Shown one piece after another: positions 1 to 8,730 of a DNA stretch of 64,000 nt (position 1 is its first letter; each line of letters begins with the position of its first letter). Where the stretch lies: positions 1 to 64,000 of the forward strand of contig CAJNDD010000010.1 in assembly GCA_905221435.1 (NCBI GenBank). Direction: 5' to 3'. The notes under the pieces are model-generated. The model saw only the letters and a program-made list of their open reading frames with translations. It did not search any database and was not told where the DNA came from. Made by a program: the position numbers and the translations under genes. Source of the stretch: a bacterium (GTDB lineage: Bacteria > Bacillota > Bacilli > Lactobacillales > Streptococcaceae).

Positions 1-140
1 TAAAAGGACTTAGTCCTGTGCAGTACAGAACTAAATCCTTTCAATAATTATTTGTCCAACTTTTTGGGGTCAGTACAGAAGCAGTAGAGATTATAAAGTT
101 TGGTGACAGAACTTTAATAAGTAATTAGAAAGAGGTTAGA
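1..140. repeat. IS-end-like remnant upstream of the LXG array
   Basis: This short leader contains GTCCAACTTTTTGGGGTCAG at 54-73, followed by TACAG. It resembles terminal inverted repeats of streptococcal IS3-type elements and matches a sequence at 6174-6193 in the same orientation. Positions 3-14 and 31-42 also form an inverted repeat (AAAGGACTTAGT against ACTAAATCCTTT). No transposase ORF is present in the window, so only an end remnant can be claimed. From about 115 to 140 the sequence is nearly identical to 4865-4890, the leader of the second membrane-protein copy. This suggests a toxin gene once lay upstream here too. Confidence 0.4.
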
Positions 141-809
141 ATGTTTTTTCTTAGACGTCGTCGAGTGTTTATTGGCGAGTGCGATGGTCAGGCAGTCTAT
201 TATGACCAGCAGACTGGGGAGGCTTTAGCAGCTCCCAAAAGTTTTCTGCTCAATACGGAAGGTGCTTATAAGACCAATGCTTACATTCCTGAAATGGTTA
301 TTTTTCTGATGGCAGGTGGGCCAGGGGTTTTTGGATTCTTTTCAGCTATGTCTATTGGTGTCTATAACTGGACCAGTTTGACCTATATCCTACTATTTTG
401 GTTGGCTGAATTTTTGCTTTTGGTTGCTATTCTTGAGCGAGGATTTTATAAAAATGTTCGCAAGGCTGTTCCGACAACAGAGAAGGTGTTTTACTATGCA
501 GTGTCACATAATTTGATGGTGAGGGATGAACATTTTGACCCAGCTAAGGCATCTGCCACAATCTACCGAATTGTTCGATGGATTCTTTTGCTTTTTAATT
601 TTCATTCTATATATGTTATTTATAGTTGTATTAAATCATTTGGTCAACCTATTGAGACTAATTATGAGTTCTGGGGGATAGGGATAATCTGGTGTACAAT
701 GATATTGCTTTACAACCAAAACAACCCGGTTCGTTTTGTGAAGATTATGAAGCTATACAGTCAAGGGAAAGTACGTTTTAAGGAAGAAGGAGAAGAAGAT
801 GACAGATAA
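141..809 (+). CDS. Putative T7SS immunity-type membrane protein (copy 1)
   Basis: 222-residue protein with a cytosolic-looking, Arg-rich N-terminus (FFLRRRRVF) and about four membrane segments near residues 50-72, 78-98, 145-165 and 177-195. The start ATG is preceded by AGAAAGAGG. A near-identical copy lies at 4891-5562, and there it sits 34 bases after the remnant of an LXG toxin tail. By analogy with toxin-immunity pairs I infer an immunity protein for a pore-forming LXG effector; no family name was recognised. Its own toxin gene is missing, because the upstream DNA ends in IS-like sequence. It overlaps the following DUF4176 gene by 11 bases, so the two are probably translationally coupled. 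Confidence 0.6.
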   Translation: MFFLRRRRVFIGECDGQAVYYDQQTGEALAAPKSFLLNTEGAYKTNAYIPEMVIFLMAGGPGVFGFFSAMSIGVYNWTSLTYILLFWLAEFLLLVAILERGFYKNVRKAVPTTEKVFYYAVSHNLMVRDEHFDPAKASATIYRIVRWILLLFNFHSIYVIYSCIKSFGQPIETNYEFWGIGIIWCTMILLYNQNNPVRFVKIMKLYSQGKVRFKEEGEEDDR

Positions 810-1113
810 AATTTTACCTTTGGGTTCCGTAGTAACCCTCAAAAATGGTGATGATACAGAAGTGATGATTGTTTCACGAGCTAGTGTCATCGAAGTGGAA
901 GATGGTCAAGGAGGAACTAAGAGTGTCTATTTTGACTACGGATCAGTGGTTATTCCGAACGGGATGCAGACACCAGATAATTTGTTCTTTTTCAACAGAG
1001 AAAATGTCAAAGAAGTTTTATTTGAAGGATATAGAAACGAAGATGAGAAGGCTTTTGAAGAGCATTACGATACTTGGATGAAGTCAGCAGAAGTTCCAAA
1101 AGGATCTATTTAA
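799..1113 (+). CDS. DUF4176 family protein, T7SS-associated
   Basis: 104 residues, starting ILPLGSVVTLKNGDD, the pattern of DUF4176 proteins (a short beta-rich opening followed by an acidic helical tail). From what is known of the family, DUF4176 proteins are encoded with LXG effectors and are described as partners or chaperones that help target them to the T7SS; that role is inferred here. The ATG lies inside the end of the preceding membrane-protein gene with AAGAAGGAGAAG as ribosome-binding region. It is the last gene before a hairpin at 1131-1155. No second copy of this gene follows the duplicated membrane protein at 4891. Confidence 0.65.
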   Translation: MTDKILPLGSVVTLKNGDDTEVMIVSRASVIEVEDGQGGTKSVYFDYGSVVIPNGMQTPDNLFFFNRENVKEVLFEGYRNEDEKAFEEHYDTWMKSAEVPKGSI

Positions 1114-1130
1114 ATAATGATATGAGAAGA

Positions 1131-1155
1131 ATCGCTATATTATAGCGATTTTTTT
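1131..1155 (+). terminator. Intrinsic terminator after the DUF4176 gene
   Basis: Stem ATCGCTA / TAGCGAT with a 5-base loop and a run of seven or eight T. A related hairpin (ATCGCTT / AAGCGAT) sits in the equivalent position at 4521-4549, so the terminator is part of the repeated unit. Confidence 0.7.
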
Positions 1156-1157
1156 AG

Positions 1158-1185
1158 TTATCGGTTTCTAGATTCATGGTATAAT
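1158..1185 (+). promoter_or_regulatory. Promoter of the LXG unit (extended -10)
   Basis: TGGTATAAT with TATAAT at 1180-1185 is an extended -10 element; the -35 region (TTATCG near 1158) is weak. The same sequence occurs at 4571-4580 before the wrecked LXG copy. Transcription would begin near 1192, leaving only about 20 untranslated bases before the ATG at 1212. Confidence 0.6.
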
Positions 1186-1211
1186 TAAAGAGTGGTCGGC
1201 TTAGTTTTTCT

Positions 1212-2522
1212 ATGCCATATAGGGAAGGTAGATTGAAGGAGGCTTATGAACAAAAGACGGCCTTGTCTAATTCAAAAACCTCTCACCAAGTCCCGCTATT
1301 GACAAATTTTACGAATGCCTTAGCGGTTCTCTTAGCTCAGTACGAGAAGACAATTAAGCAATTTCAATCAACGGTATCAGAGAATGCAGTAGATGCGATT
1401 ATTGATACGGAATATCTGCAGGGGCTTTTGGATGGTTTTTCAGATTTGGAGACCAATATTAGTACGGTGGATAAAGCAACTGCAACTATTTATAGCTCTA
1501 TCTCTGATATTATCAGTCTGACGAATCCAGATGCTAGTACGATTACGACCCCTTTGTCAGAAGGTAAGAAGATCTTAACAGATACCAAGACGAATATGGC
1601 GAGCTTCAATGGTTGGAAGCGAGGAGATGAGTTTGATAAAGTGATGACGATGCAAACTCAGAGTCTAGAAAATCTTGATAAATTCAAAAGTAGTGATTTT
1701 AATTCAAAAGATGCCAAAGCATTTTATAACGATAAAGATTTTGTTCAAGATGTTAAGAAAATCACTGAAAATGTCAATTCTTCAACTCCTTTGGGCTTGC
1801 TGACGAGTATTAGCGAACTAGTAATTACGCTAAGTAAATGGGAAAAAGATGGAACTGAGTTTGTTAAAGCAGTAAGTACTTATTTAAAAGAAATAGAATA
1901 TATCAACGGCAGAAAAATTATTGTTGATGGTAAGGGCCGTGTTCAAATTGGTTCAAAACGTCAGAACCTCTATAACAGAAACAATAACAAGGTATATAAG
2001 AGAGGAAAAGAATTTCAAACTCAGACTAAGCAGTCTGATATTCGCAAGACCAATATCGGTAGAGGTGTTAAGATGACCGGTTGGAAAAATGCTTGGGCCG
2101 ATGCCAGAAAGTCTGGAGCTGCTGCAGCGAAGGATTCATTTAAATCTGGTTTGAATCCTCTTAGTGGATTTAAGGAAGCAAGCAAATGGGCTAAAGGTGG
2201 AAAACTTTTGGGAGCTGCAGGTTCTATTTCATCAATTTGGATGAATATCAAAGAATCTTTCTTGGATGATGAAACCTCTACAACAGGTCAAAAAATCCGG
2301 AACTTTGCAGTGAATCAGACTGTGGATACAGTTTCTGATGCAGGCGCAGCTTATGCAGGTGCAGCTATTGGCACGATGATTGGTGGTCCTATCGGTACGG
2401 TCATAGGAGCTGGAGTGGGTGTGGCAGCATCCTACTTTTTGAATATGAAGTGGGGTAAATCAGAGGATAGTTCCATCACTGGATGGGCTAAATCGGGCTT
2501 AAAGAATTTATTTGGAGGATAA
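1212..2522 (+). CDS. LXG-like T7SS effector with C-terminal glycine zipper, N-terminally chimeric
   Basis: 436-residue protein. Residues about 25-235 are helical and LXG-like (VPLLTNFTNALAVLL, then AIIDTEYLQGLLDGF). Residues about 236-350 form a basic linker. Residues 377-412 form a glycine-zipper helix pair (AIGTMIGGPIGTVIGAG) as in pore-forming LXG effectors such as TelE. The first 24 residues match those of the wrecked copy at 4606, but the two diverge at 1283. LXG proteins usually have about 60 more residues before the VPLL motif, so this N-terminus looks like a fusion to the start of a small Lap-type gene. There is no Shine-Dalgarno before 1212; TTG at 1233 in the same frame follows AGGGAAGG and is an alternative start. 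A membrane-protein gene follows 2 bases after its stop. Toxicity and secretion are inferred. Confidence 0.65.
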   Translation: MPYREGRLKEAYEQKTALSNSKTSHQVPLLTNFTNALAVLLAQYEKTIKQFQSTVSENAVDAIIDTEYLQGLLDGFSDLETNISTVDKATATIYSSISDIISLTNPDASTITTPLSEGKKILTDTKTNMASFNGWKRGDEFDKVMTMQTQSLENLDKFKSSDFNSKDAKAFYNDKDFVQDVKKITENVNSSTPLGLLTSISELVITLSKWEKDGTEFVKAVSTYLKEIEYINGRKIIVDGKGRVQIGSKRQNLYNRNNNKVYKRGKEFQTQTKQSDIRKTNIGRGVKMTGWKNAWADARKSGAAAAKDSFKSGLNPLSGFKEASKWAKGGKLLGAAGSISSIWMNIKESFLDDETSTTGQKIRNFAVNQTVDTVSDAGAAYAGAAIGTMIGGPIGTVIGAGVGVAASYFLNMKWGKSEDSSITGWAKSGLKNLFGG

Positions 2523-2524
2523 GT

Positions 2525-3193
2525 ATGTACGAAGAACGCTACCACGGCCCTTTGATTACAAATGGGGTTAGTCTAGGCTATATCAAGCTTCTATCTTGGA
2601 TTAGCTTAGCATTCTCTTTTATGGCGTATTTTGGGACAACCTATGTCGATCATATTGGCATTTATAAAATCTTGTTCATTGTTTGCATGTTCATTAGTGG
2701 TATAGCAATCCCACTCTCTTTCTTTGATCGTTTTATTGTGAGATTTAAGAGTTTTATCTATCTTTATGTTTCTATACTTGTTTTGATTTTAAACATTGAC
2801 ATTACTTTTGCAGGCTTGGTTATGCTAGTTGGGAAAGATGAAATCTATTCAGGCTTGGCGCTGGCTTATAATCTGGTAGCTCTCTGTATCCTGCTTTTTT
2901 CTACAGGTCTCTACTCCTGGTATTATCTTCCTAAAAATCAGGGGAAAATCTGGGCTTTCAACCGATGGGAGACTTATGGTGGTAAAGACAATGACAAGAA
3001 GCAAGAGAGATTGTTTAATTTTGGAGTTGCTTTTGTAGCTGTCATGTTAGCCCCAGCAATTCTTACTGGTTACATTGAGAATGTCTTTGGTGTTTTCTTG
3101 GGAATCTTGATGAACTTCGTTTTCCCAGCTCTCATAGTGGATGGAGTTCAGGCGGCACGCTATGTACGCAAACACCCAGAATATGAAGAGTAG
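2525..3193 (+). CDS. Putative immunity membrane protein for the adjacent LXG protein
   Basis: 222 residues with about six or seven hydrophobic segments (near 20-40, 47-67, 75-97, 108-130, 165-185, 190-210) and a charged C-terminus. It begins 2 bases after the LXG stop and its Shine-Dalgarno (GGAGG) lies inside the end of that gene, so the two are translationally coupled. Position directly after a glycine-zipper effector, together with its polytopic nature, suggests membrane immunity against a pore former. It shows no obvious similarity to the membrane protein at 141 and 4891 beyond length and topology. Family not recognised. Confidence 0.55.
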   Translation: MYEERYHGPLITNGVSLGYIKLLSWISLAFSFMAYFGTTYVDHIGIYKILFIVCMFISGIAIPLSFFDRFIVRFKSFIYLYVSILVLILNIDITFAGLVMLVGKDEIYSGLALAYNLVALCILLFSTGLYSWYYLPKNQGKIWAFNRWETYGGKDNDKKQERLFNFGVAFVAVMLAPAILTGYIENVFGVFLGILMNFVFPALIVDGVQAARYVRKHPEYEE

Positions 3194-3232
3194 GATTAAT
3201 AATTGAAGAATAAACTAGAAAGAAAAGAAGTC

Positions 3233-3691
3233 ATGATGAAAACAAGACCGAAAAAGTTAGTGATTCACCAACTGTATGGCTATGAAGAAAAAAATTTGCT
3301 TGATATTCCAGTGGAATTACTTTGTCAAGAAATCTACACTCTATGTTGGGAATTTATAGAGGATATGCTGGATCTTGTGTATTCAGATGGACCGGTATGC
3401 TTTAAAAGTTATCCTTTTTCTGATCGGAATCACTTCTCAATTTTCTCAACATTTGGGAATGAAATAAATCCTACAGGTAACTATGACGGACCAATTCTCT
3501 TTGAAGAAAAGGTTTTAGTAAGTAGTGATGACTTTGCGACATTTTCTTCGGGGAGTCTAGGGGACTATTATGATACTTTGGCTATCAAATATGCAGATAA
3601 AGAATTGGAAACCTTAGCAGTGTACCACGTGCTTTATCATCCTGGTAGGGAAATTAGAGTTGACGCATACAGTAGTTGGGAGGTAGATTAA
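3233..3691 (+). CDS. Hypothetical protein of the LXG locus, possibly DUF5085-like
   Basis: About 152 residues from the ATG at 3233 (a second ATG follows at 3236). An upstream in-frame TTG at 3203 has no better ribosome-binding site. The protein is soluble and acidic, with the segment DGPVCFKSYPF near the middle that resembles DGPIVYSLNNVP in the next gene, so the two may be distant paralogues. DUF5085 proteins are frequent in Gram-positive LXG loci and this pair fits that pattern loosely; I am not certain of the family. Its stop overlaps the next start (TAATG). Confidence 0.5.
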   Translation: MMKTRPKKLVIHQLYGYEEKNLLDIPVELLCQEIYTLCWEFIEDMLDLVYSDGPVCFKSYPFSDRNHFSIFSTFGNEINPTGNYDGPILFEEKVLVSSDDFATFSSGSLGDYYDTLAIKYADKELETLAVYHVLYHPGREIRVDAYSSWEVD

Positions 3692-4146
3692 TGGACTATG
3701 TGGTGGCAGAAGGTGTGACAAACGAAGCCGTTTTTGAGGCTCGCAATGTTATAAAAAAACGTGCCAGCTTTCATGTAAGTCAGATGCAAAATGAACTAGA
3801 TGCATTTATGACAGCAATTGAAAAAGCAGGCGGGCATCCCGATGGACCAATTGTCTATAGCTTGAACAATGTTCCTGAAGATGGAAATATGGATGTAGAG
3901 TTTCTACTTCCATTAGAAGAGGAATATCTGGAAGTAGAGGGAATGCGTTTTTCAACCTATTTTGAAATTAATAATGTTTTAATGGTTTCATTAGATCATG
4001 ATTATGAAGAATTAACGAAAGAAGCTTATGCGCGTTTACTATGGACATTGGAACAGAATGACCAAGAACTAAATACCCCTTTTTATCATATCTTACAGAC
4101 TGAGGGTGCAGGTCGTGTAACTGTATTGATTGGTTATGCGTACTAA
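3691..4146 (+). CDS. DUF5085-like accessory protein of the LXG locus
   Basis: 151 residues from the ATG at 3691, preceded by GGGAGG at 3678-3683; the in-frame TTG at 3676 is less likely. The soluble alpha/beta protein contains GGHPDGPIVYSLNN and ends in strands (GRVTVLIGYAY), reminiscent of SHS2/GyrI-like small-molecule-binding folds to which DUF5085 is related. Function in T7SS loci is unknown; it may assist effector loading or immunity. It overlaps both neighbours by the TAATG arrangement, so 2525-4484 is one translationally coupled set. Confidence 0.5.
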   Translation: MDYVVAEGVTNEAVFEARNVIKKRASFHVSQMQNELDAFMTAIEKAGGHPDGPIVYSLNNVPEDGNMDVEFLLPLEEEYLEVEGMRFSTYFEINNVLMVSLDHDYEELTKEAYARLLWTLEQNDQELNTPFYHILQTEGAGRVTVLIGYAY

Positions 4147-4484
4147 TGAATGAAATAAGTGCTTTATACCAAACTTCTTTAGCTCGAGTAGGAGTAGAAG
4201 AGGATAAAGGATCTATCTTAGAGCAAGTTGGTCATTCCTTGGTCAGTCAAGGTGACGCTTTCCGTAGACTTCAGTTGGTGCTTCTCAAGAACGAGTCTTT
4301 TTATAGTTACAATAGTCTGCTTGGTACATCTGTGACGATGAAGCTTGATTGGGAAAAAGAGGAAGTGACTCTAACTTACTTAGATTCAGAGCTCATTTTG
4401 TCAATGGAAGACTTTCGATATATGGAAATCTATGAAGACTGGGGAAAAGGTCTGGATATACAGAAAATGAGAGTCGAGGATTGA
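4146..4484 (+). CDS. Hypothetical protein, last gene of the LXG operon
   Basis: 112 residues, acidic, no membrane segment. Its ATG overlaps the stop of the preceding gene (TAATGA). The N-terminal half is helical (ISALYQTSLARVGVEE) and the C-terminal half beta-rich (TMKLDWEKEEVTLTYLDSE). I do not recognise the family. It is followed by the terminator at 4521. Confidence 0.5.
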   Translation: MNEISALYQTSLARVGVEEDKGSILEQVGHSLVSQGDAFRRLQLVLLKNESFYSYNSLLGTSVTMKLDWEKEEVTLTYLDSELILSMEDFRYMEIYEDWGKGLDIQKMRVED

Positions 4485-4520
4485 GTTCAGTAATTTCAAT
4501 TACGATTTACTATAAATGAG

Positions 4521-4549
4521 AATCGCTTTAAATAATGAAGCGATTTTTT
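4521..4549 (+). terminator. Intrinsic terminator of the LXG operon
   Basis: AATCGCTT / AAGCGATT with a 9-base loop and six T. It is homologous in sequence and position to the hairpin at 1131-1155 and is followed by the same extended -10 promoter (TGGTATAAT, TATAAT at 4574-4579). Confidence 0.7.
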
Positions 4550-4605
4550 AGTTATCGGCTTCTAGATTCATGGTATAATTAAAGAGTGGGTGACTTTGTT
4601 TTTCT

Positions 4606-4856
4606 ATGCAACATAGGAAAGGTAGATTGAAAGAGGTTTATGAACAGAAGACAGCCTTGTCTAATTCAAAAACCTCGATTGATGCCCAGCTCAAGACGGC
4701 TAAGACCTCTTTTGTGAAATTGATACATTTCCAGCTGTGGGTACTGTTGCGGATTCTATGGTAGGTAGTTTTATAGGAGGTAAGATCTCAGAAGGAATTA
4801 ACCATGTATGGGATAAGTTCTCCCATGGAGAGTGGAGGTTGCCTAAGCTAGGGTGA
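4606..4856 (+). pseudogene. Wrecked LXG effector copy (N-terminal start joined to glycine-zipper tail)
   Basis: From ATG 4606 a frame of 52 codons reads MQHRKGRLKEVYEQKTALSN and onwards, close to the opening of the protein at 1212, and stops at 4762-4764. From 4728 a second frame (+2 relative to the first) reads GTVADSMVGSFIGGKISEG and ends KLG at the TGA 4854-4856. This is a glycine-zipper LXG tail. A deletion near 4720-4730 therefore removed the LXG body and put the two ends out of frame. The tail differs from the one encoded at 1212-2522, so this was a second effector type. Its presumed immunity gene survives at 4891. Confidence 0.7.
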
Positions 4857-4890
4857 TAAAACTTGGATAAGTAATTAGAAAGAGGTTAGA

Positions 4891-5562
4891 ATGTTTTTTC
4901 TTAGACGTCGTCGAGTGTTTATTGGTGAGTGCGATGGTCAGGCGGTCTATTATGACCAGCAGACTGGGGAGGCTTTAGCAGCTCCCAAAAGTTTTCTGCT
5001 CAATACGGAAGGTGCTTATAAGACCAATGCTTACATTCCTGAAATGGTTATTTTTCTGATGGCAGGTGGGCCAGGGGTTTTTGGATTCTTTTCAGCTATG
5101 TCCATTGGTGTCTATAACTGGACCAGTTTGACCTATATCCTACTATTTTGGTTGGCTGAATTTTTGCTTTTGGTTGCTATTTTTGAGCGAGGATTTTATA
5201 AAAATGTTCGCAAGGCTGTTCCGACAACAGAGAAGGTGTTTTACTATGCAGTGTCACATAATTTGATGGTAAGGGATGAACATTTTGACCCAGCTAAGGC
5301 ATCTGCCACAATCTACCGAATTGTTCGATGGATTCTTGTGCTTATGAATTTATATTCTATATATGTTATTTATAGTTACATCCGGTTATTTGGTCAGCCT
5401 ATTGAAACTAACTCGGACTTTTGGGGGACGGGGATAATCTGGTGTACAATGATATTGCTTTATAACCAAAACAACCCAGTGCGTTTTGTGAAGATTATGA
5501 AGCTATACAGTCAAGGAAAGGTACGTTTTAAGAAAGAAACAGATAGCGAAACGTGTAACTAG
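4891..5562 (+). CDS. Putative T7SS immunity-type membrane protein (copy 2)
   Basis: 223 residues, paralogue of the protein at 141-809 with the same four predicted membrane segments. The first roughly 450 bases are almost identical, while about 590-690 of copy 1 and the last residues differ (tail KKETDSETCN against KEEGEEDDR). It starts 34 bases after the glycine-zipper tail of the wrecked LXG gene, which links it to that toxin. No DUF4176 gene follows; downstream sequence is decayed. Confidence 0.6.
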   Translation: MFFLRRRRVFIGECDGQAVYYDQQTGEALAAPKSFLLNTEGAYKTNAYIPEMVIFLMAGGPGVFGFFSAMSIGVYNWTSLTYILLFWLAEFLLLVAIFERGFYKNVRKAVPTTEKVFYYAVSHNLMVRDEHFDPAKASATIYRIVRWILVLMNLYSIYVIYSYIRLFGQPIETNSDFWGTGIIWCTMILLYNQNNPVRFVKIMKLYSQGKVRFKKETDSETCN

Positions 5563-5752
5563 GTGTTAGGGAACAGTCAAATCCCAGAAAGTGAGTGCTG
5601 TATCTTTAACAAAGTGGGGTGTAGCTGCTACGATAGTTGCTATGTGATGACCTCCTCAAATGGAAGATTATCAAGGATATACGGCGTTCTGCCAGATGAA
5701 ATTTGGAGATAAAAAATAAAAGACATCCGTATTTTCGGTGCCGACTTTGTAA
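5563..5752 (+). other. Degenerate coding remnants after copy 2
   Basis: Short open pieces without starts can be read, such as KWGVAATIVAM ending in a stop at about 5648, QGYTAFCQMKFGDKK ending near 5718, and KDIRIFGADFVKK ending near 5760. They lie in different frames and look like ends of decayed locus genes. No intact gene is supported here. Confidence 0.35.
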
Positions 5753-6147
5753 AGAAGTAAGAAAATTGTAATCCAAGAGAATTTTACCTTAACTGGTGAT
5801 TTACACTATATTTCTTATGATTCAACTGTTTTAGTTCGATCCATGGGAGCATTTTTGAAACCTATTAGTCTCCTATTATACGTAACCTTTCTTCTTGCTT
5901 CCATTCTTGTTCTTTGGTCGAAAAAGCACTTGAGTAGTCAGGTCTTTACCTATTTTCCATGGGGGTCAACTTTATTTATATCAGGTGTCTATTTTGCTAG
6001 TGCTGTAACCTATGATGCATACACTATGGTGGGAGTCTAGCTTCGGATTGTAGTAGGAATAGTTCTATTTATATGGATAATTGTCAATAAAATTCAGAAT
6101 TTGAAACGATACTTGAATGATGAGGATAAAAAACCACTTCTTATGTA
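5753..6147 (+). pseudogene. Membrane-protein remnant with an in-frame amber stop
   Basis: An open frame without a start runs from 5753, includes ATG 5843, and encodes two membrane segments (PISLLLYVTFLLASILVLW and a second near WGSTLFISGVYFA) before TAG at 6038-6040. The same frame continues after the stop with a third membrane segment (IVVGIVLFIWIIV) and a charged tail up to the IS-like hairpin at 6148. The simplest reading is a small polytopic membrane protein, truncated at its 5' end and interrupted by a nonsense mutation. Family not recognised; by position another decayed immunity gene. Confidence 0.5.
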
Positions 6148-6193
6148 CTGCATCCCAAAGATTAGATTTTGTAGTCTAACTTTTGGGGTGCAG
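6148..6193. repeat. Short inverted repeat resembling fused IS3-type ends
   Basis: CTGCATCCCAAAGATTAGA at 6148-6166 and TCTAACTTTTGGGGTGCAG at 6175-6193 are imperfect inverted repeats of 19 bases around an 8-base loop. The right arm resembles the IS-end-like sequence at 54-73. It could be a collapsed insertion sequence or a miniature element. It marks the right edge of the decayed LXG region. Confidence 0.45.
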
Positions 6194-6257
6194 ATTATTT
6201 ATATCTACCACCTTTTTCTTTCGAGTTGAGATGTGTTAATAAGGAATTCTAAGAGGC

Positions 6258-6357
6258 CTGAAACTACTTTCAGGATAGTCTGTTATATAAAATAGTTTTG
6301 AAACTGAAATCTATTCCACTACAAACTATTGAAAGCGCTTAACAAATGATATATAAT
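6258..6357 (+). promoter_or_regulatory. nanE promoter with cre and putative NanR elements
   Basis: TTGAAA (6329-6334), 17 bases, TATAAT (6352-6357). The -35 overlaps a catabolite response element, TTGAAAGCGCTTAACA, around 6329-6344, as expected for CcpA control. Upstream lie the palindrome CTGAAACTACTTTCAG (6258-6273) and GAAACTGAAATCTA (6300-6313). Both recur before nanA at the same distance from the -35. I infer that the shared upstream elements bind the RpiR-family regulator NanR. Confidence 0.75.
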
Positions 6358-6390
6358 AAGCCCATAAGAACAAGAAAGGGAGGAAAGAGG

Positions 6391-7089
6391 ATGCCACAGA
6401 TCAGCAAAGAAGCCTTGATTGAACAAATCAAAGATGGAATCATTGTCTCTTGCCAGGCACTTCCTCACGAACCGCTTTATACAGAAGCGGGAGGAGTCAT
6501 TCCCTTGCTAGTCAAAGCGGCTGAGCAAGGTGGAGCAGTCGGTATCCGAGCAAACAGTGTTCGCGATATCAAGGAGATCAAGGAGGTTACGAAACTTCCG
6601 ATTATCGGGATCATCAAACGTGACTATCCGCCACAGGAGCCATTCATTACAGCTACTATGAAAGAAGTTGATGAACTGGCTGAACTAGACATTGAGGTTA
6701 TTGCTCTGGATTGTACCAAACGTGAACGTTATGATGGTTTGGAAATTCAGGACTTTATCCGACAAGTCAAAGAAAAATATCCGCATCAACTCTTAATGGC
6801 TGATACCAGTACCTTTGAAGAGGGAATAGCAGCAGTTGAAGCAGGTGTTGATTTTGTTGGAACAACTCTATCAGGTTATACTTCTTATAGTCCGAAAGTA
6901 GATGGTCCAGACTTTGAACTAATAAAAAAACTCTGTGAAGCAGGTGTGGATGTCATCGCTGAAGGAAAAATTCATACACCAGAACAAGCCAAGCAAATCC
7001 TTGAATATGGGGTACGAGGTATTGTTGTCGGTGGAGCTATCACTAGACCAAAAGAGATTACGGAACGCTTTGTTGCCGGTCTTAAATAA
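6391..7089 (+). CDS. nanE: N-acetylmannosamine-6-phosphate 2-epimerase
   Basis: 232-residue TIM-barrel enzyme that converts ManNAc-6-phosphate to GlcNAc-6-phosphate in sialic acid breakdown (cytosol). Family features: [11 protein letters not shown] at the N-terminus, the catalytic lysine in IIGIIKRDY (K76), DTSTFEEG, the acidic residue in IAEGKI (E191) and the phosphate-binding GGAITRP near the end. The ATG at 6391 follows GGGAGGAAAGAGG. An in-frame ATG at 6346 lies at the -10 box of the promoter and cannot be used. In S. pneumoniae nanE is followed by a PTS gene; here satA follows directly, and only a 5-codon ORF lies between. Confidence 0.93.
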   Translation: MPQISKEALIEQIKDGIIVSCQALPHEPLYTEAGGVIPLLVKAAEQGGAVGIRANSVRDIKEIKEVTKLPIIGIIKRDYPPQEPFITATMKEVDELAELDIEVIALDCTKRERYDGLEIQDFIRQVKEKYPHQLLMADTSTFEEGIAAVEAGVDFVGTTLSGYTSYSPKVDGPDFELIKKLCEAGVDVIAEGKIHTPEQAKQILEYGVRGIVVGGAITRPKEITERFVAGLK

Positions 7090-7131
7090 TACAATCTCAA
7101 AAAAGAGGAGAGTGGTCGATGCGTCAAATGA

Positions 7132-8532
<1,401 letters not shown>

Positions 8533-8551
8533 GCACTAAGTCAGATTGATT

Positions 8552-8597
8552 CCCCCCTTTTCCCTGAGCACTACGGTGTAAGAAAAGGGGGACTTTT
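8552..8597 (+). terminator. Attenuating hairpin between satA and satB
   Basis: CCCCCCTTTTC and GAAAAGGGGG form a long stem around a 20-base loop, followed by ACTTTTG. The T run is short, so read-through is likely. Such a leaky terminator or mRNA-stabilising hairpin after the binding-protein gene is common in ABC operons. Confidence 0.65.
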
Positions 8598-8730
8598 GTT
8601 TGAAATGGTAGGAACTGTCACGAAATTAAAATGAAGTTCTTACATAAGCGAATCTTAAAAAATTTCATTTTGATTTTAAAACAGTTCAAGAAAATCAAAA
8701 ACTATTCTATTTGAAAGAGAGGTGCCGACT

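Noticed and set aside
1246-1302. Short ORF MNKRRPCLIQKPLTKSRY with strong ribosome-binding site AAGGAGG inside the LXG gene
   Set aside because: It is out of frame with the long LXG frame, and the equivalent frame in the copy at 4606 encodes a different end. The AAGGAGG is explained by the coding sequence for LKEAY.
6346-6390. Upstream ATG for nanE giving 15 extra residues
   Set aside because: It lies at the -10 box of the nanE promoter, upstream of the expected transcription start; ATG 6391 has a good ribosome-binding site.
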